DNA from: Phycisphaerales bacterium
Lineage (GTDB): Bacteria > Planctomycetota > Phycisphaerae > Phycisphaerales > SM1A02
Direction of reading: 5' to 3'
DNA length: 5,747 nt
Assembly (NCBI GenBank): GCA_007125255.1
Contig: SLDM01000245.1
Span: 1-5,747, forward strand
The position numbers and the translations under genes were made by a program. The notes below the pieces were generated by a model, which was not told the origin of the DNA, did no database searches, and worked only from the letters and a program-made list of their open reading frames with translations. Shown here one piece after another: positions 4,669-5,747 of the stretch. Positions within the stretch are counted from its first letter, which is position 1. Each line of letters opens with the position of its first letter.

Positions 4669-5571
4669 ATGACGAGCGAAAAGCAAATCCGCACCATCGG
4701 CTGGATCGGCACGGGCGTCATGGGGGCCAGCATGGCGGCCCACCTGCTCGATGCCGGCTATTCCCTTCGGCTCTACACCCGGACCCGGGCCAGGGCGGAG
4801 CCGCTCCTCGAGCGCGGCGCGACCTGGGCCGAATCACCCGCCGAAGCGGCGGACGGAACGGATGCCACGATCGCCATCGTCGGCTATCCGAGCGACGTGC
4901 GCGAAACCTTTCTCGGCGATCGAGGCGTCCTCCGGGCCGGAAGGCCGCCGGAGCTGGCGATCGACATGACGACCAGCGAGCCCTCGCTCGCCGTCGAGAT
5001 CGCCGCGGCATTGAAACCCCGGGGGATCGGCAGTATCGATGCGCCGGTCAGCGGGGGCGACATCGGTGCCCGCAACGCTGCGCTCTCCATCATGGTGGGA
5101 GGCGCGGCCGGCGATGTCGAGAGAGCGATGCCGATTCTGCGCACGCTCGGAACGACCATCAGACACCAGGGCGGGCCCGGTGCCGGACAGCATACGAAGA
5201 TGGTCAACCAGATCCTGATCGCCACCACCATGATCGGCGTGTGCGAGGGACTGATCTACGCCCAACGGGCCAGGCTCGATCCGCTCAAGGTCATCGAGTC
5301 GGTCAGCACCGGCGCGGCGGGCAGTTGGTCGATCAGCAACCTCGGACCGCGCATGGTCGCCCGCGACTTTGAACCCGGCTTCTACGTCGAGCACTTCATC
5401 AAGGATCTCGGGATCGCGCTCGAGGAAGCCGGTCGGATGGGACTCGACCTTCCGGGCCTGCAGCTCGGATATTCACTGTACGAGGCGGTCCGAGAGGCGG
5501 GCCATGACCGCAAGGGGACGCAGGCGCTCCTGCTCGCCCTGGAAGAGCTCACCCTCGCGGAGCGGTCGTGA
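4669..5571 (+). CDS. NAD(P)-dependent beta-hydroxyacid dehydrogenase (3-hydroxyisobutyrate / tartronate semialdehyde reductase family)
   Basis: Encodes 300 residues, the standard family length. The enzymes are cytosolic and interconvert a beta-hydroxyacid and its semialdehyde using NAD(P). The N-terminal Rossmann domain has [13 protein letters not shown] (11-23). After the second strand comes YTRTRAR (36-42), where Arg rather than Asp suggests preference for NADPH. The substrate loop is DAPVSGG (124-130), followed by GA and LSIMVGG (139-145). The catalytic stretch [11 protein letters not shown] (171-181) holds the family Lys177, with Asn180-Gln181 as in the tartronate semialdehyde/glyoxylate reductase branch. 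The C-terminal all-helical domain has [12 protein letters not shown] (243-254). All key residues are present, so the enzyme should be active; the true substrate is unknown. Start: the Rossmann strand begins at residue 8, so the ATG fits, though no Shine-Dalgarno is seen. It is transcribed alone, divergent from the membrane protein gene. Confidence 0.95.
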   Translation: MTSEKQIRTIGWIGTGVMGASMAAHLLDAGYSLRLYTRTRARAEPLLERGATWAESPAEAADGTDATIAIVGYPSDVRETFLGDRGVLRAGRPPELAIDMTTSEPSLAVEIAAALKPRGIGSIDAPVSGGDIGARNAALSIMVGGAAGDVERAMPILRTLGTTIRHQGGPGAGQHTKMVNQILIATTMIGVCEGLIYAQRARLDPLKVIESVSTGAAGSWSISNLGPRMVARDFEPGFYVEHFIKDLGIALEEAGRMGLDLPGLQLGYSLYEAVREAGHDRKGTQALLLALEELTLAERS

Positions 5572-5575
5572 GAAT

Positions 5576-5611
5576 GGCCGCGTCTTCCCGGCGTGTGGTC
5601 TGAATTTTTTT
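5576..5611 (+). terminator. candidate intrinsic terminator of the dehydrogenase gene
   Basis: GGCCGCGT (5576-5583) can pair with GTGTGGTC (5593-5600) as RNA, giving eight pairs of which four are G-U, around a 9-base loop. Four bases later comes a run of seven T (5605-5611). The position is right, starting five bases after the stop codon. The stem is weakened by the wobbles. An alternative 6-bp stem (5562-5567 with 5576-5581) overlaps the stop but lies farther from the T-run. Confidence 0.45.
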
Positions 5612-5631
5612 GGGTCTTCGGGAATCTGTGT

Positions 5632-5653
5632 GGGTGGGAGTGGGAGGAGGGGG
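5632..5653 (+). other. G-quadruplex motif
   Basis: Four G-runs of at least three bases (5632-5634, 5636-5638, 5642-5644, 5649-5653) are separated by loops of 1, 3 and 4 bases, which satisfies the standard intramolecular G-quadruplex pattern. It lies about 20 bases after the candidate terminator T-run. The remaining bases to the window edge hold no confident gene; an ATG at 5720 opens a frame running off the edge but lacks a well-placed ribosome binding site. Confidence 0.6.
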
Positions 5654-5747
5654 CTCGGCTCTGGATCCAGCAGGCGCTCGGGGGGTGTGGAAGCGATTCG
5701 CGGAGCGATACTCGGCTCGATGAACGGACACGTTCGGTGTAACCCAC

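Noticed and set aside
4573..4743. Upstream extension of the four-helix membrane protein to 4743
   Set aside because: It overlaps the start of the divergent dehydrogenase, and the ATG at 4572 has a near-perfect GGAGGT.
4834..5394. A 186-codon minus-strand frame across the dehydrogenase
   Set aside because: It lies antisense to an intact, motif-complete enzyme gene and has no recognisable product.
5382..5747. A minus-strand frame entering from the right edge
   Set aside because: Its product is Ser/Arg/Pro-rich low-complexity sequence, half of it antisense to the dehydrogenase and the rest a translation of the G-rich tail.

Overview
The window reads as a chromosomal segment from a high-GC, Gram-negative-type bacterium. 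The best guess is Planctomycetota, possibly the Phycisphaerae lineage. The grounds are a stand-alone prepilin-like protein with a C-terminal domain resembling the planctomycete 'H-X9-DG' type, a ribosomal protein gene outside any large ribosomal operon, and GC-rich codon use. This placement is inference; no 16S gene or other decisive marker is present.

Layout from left to right. (1) Positions 1-653, minus strand: rplM (50S ribosomal protein L13) with a strong sigma70-like promoter (TTGACA, 16-base spacer, TATCCT) and a leader of about 100 nt. The leader holds a hairpin at its predicted 5' end and a possible 10-codon upstream ORF whose stop lies inside the rplM ribosome binding site. An AAGGGA motif at the left edge suggests that rpsI (S9), the usual partner, starts just outside. 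(2) Positions 654-777: a non-coding gap with a 12-base triple repeat, a 9-bp hairpin and a G9 run. (3) Positions 778-1767, minus strand: a prepilin-type protein with a clear class III signal (G|F, Glu+5) and a C-terminal cysteine cluster. (4) Positions 1768-2003: a divergent intergenic region with two imperfect 21-bp palindromes. (5) Positions 2004-3353, plus strand: a 12-segment APC-superfamily amino acid permease. (6) Positions 3354-4023: about 670 bases without a confident gene. It begins with a 16-base repeat in three copies, has a partial fourth copy near its right end, and carries weak overlapping ORFs on both strands. (7) Positions 4024-4572, minus strand: a small four-segment membrane protein of unknown function. 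(8) Positions 4669-5571, plus strand: a complete beta-hydroxyacid dehydrogenase (3-hydroxyisobutyrate / tartronate semialdehyde reductase family), followed by a plausible intrinsic terminator. (9) Positions 5612-5747: a tail with a G-quadruplex motif and no confident gene.

The genes do not form one pathway. Each real gene has its own start signals, and neighbours are mostly divergent or convergent. Apart from the compositionally odd segment at 3354-4023 this looks like ordinary chromosome, and I see no convincing undescribed multi-gene system. The points most worth checking are the rplM leader and the repeat-bounded segment.
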